NCBI GenBank assembly: GCA_003150405.1 | Contig: QAMM01000009.1 | Location: 62,001 to 126,000 of the forward strand | Direction: 5' to 3' | DNA from: Clostridiales bacterium | GTDB lineage: Bacteria > Bacillota > Clostridia > Oscillospirales > Ruminococcaceae | DNA: 64,000 nucleotides | In this document: positions 63,986 through 64,000 of the stretch, piece after piece | Layout: every line of letters starts with the position of its first letter | Numbering within the stretch: the stretch's first letter is position 1 | Position numbers and translations under genes: made by a program | The notes under the pieces: generated by a model | The model's input: only the letters and a program-made list of their open reading frames with translations | The model's database searches: none | Told to the model about the DNA's origin: nothing

Positions 63986-64000
63986 TTATTTTGTCAGCTT
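63986..64000 (-). CDS. Possible 3' end of a gene cut by the window edge
   Basis: On the minus strand the last bases read Lys-Leu-Thr-Lys then TAA, just before a strong terminator. Too short to identify. Confidence 0.35.
   Translation of the reverse strand, partial: KLTK

Overview
The window reads as one chromosomal stretch of an endospore-forming Clostridia species. Moderately high GC, an Oscillospiraceae/Ruminococcaceae-like gene set (DUF5685, DUF6062 and DUF4830 proteins; HemZ; a full ftsEX-M23-S41 cluster) and sporulation genes (spoIIE, spoVB-like, yabP, yabQ) suggest Oscillospirales. The family assignment is inference. No rRNA, tRNA, phage, transposase or CRISPR array was seen. About 56 protein genes are supported, most on the minus strand. 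Many start with GTG or TTG behind a good Shine-Dalgarno.

Left part (1-11.8 kb): a degenerate dispersed repeat, dusB, ilvD with a lipoprotein gene, a PadR/HAAS membrane pair, the CIRCE-controlled hrcA-grpE-dnaK-dnaJ heat-shock operon and an iron alcohol dehydrogenase. From 11.8 to 22 kb lies a pyrimidine operon (pyrR-pyrC-pyrF-carA-carB-pyrK-pyrD, then a histidine phosphatase and ruvX). It has a consensus-like promoter, a PyrR-binding loop and an intrinsic attenuator in its leader. From 22 to 24.1 kb is a three-gene operon: a DUF5685 protein, a J-domain protein with a 12-cysteine tail, and a membrane protein.

From 24.3 to 29.2 kb is the conserved spoVB-mazG-hup-rqcP-yabP-yabQ-divIC-S1 block. 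From 29.2 to 38.3 kb, recJ-relA-dtd-MBL-hemZ-kinase-zinc ribbon-PNP form one tightly packed run. Then come an unknown membrane protein, lysS, greA, an unknown protein with a structured leader, and the ftsE-ftsX-M23-S41 division/cell-wall operon. The S41 member has lost its Ser/Lys dyad. A CdaR/PucR-type regulator, a solitary MsmK-type sugar ABC ATPase, an RsuA-type pseudouridine synthase, a DUF4830 protein, an EF-G paralogue with altered G motifs, and rlmB followed by a P-type-ATPase-like protein without catalytic motifs complete this part.

Right part (56-64 kb): two clusters of the dispersed repeat in opposite orientation flank a small membrane protein gene, a DUF6062 gene and a YczE-like gene. 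Then ogg, fba and spoIIE follow. The spoIIE promoter has the unusual 21-bp spacer known for Spo0A-activated promoters. A terminator and four codons at the right edge mark the end of another minus-strand gene.

The most interesting items are the S41 pseudoprotease in the FtsEX operon, the pseudo-P-type ATPase with a long acidic N-terminus, the inverted repeat clusters around a three-gene segment, and two structured leaders that could control translation or termination.
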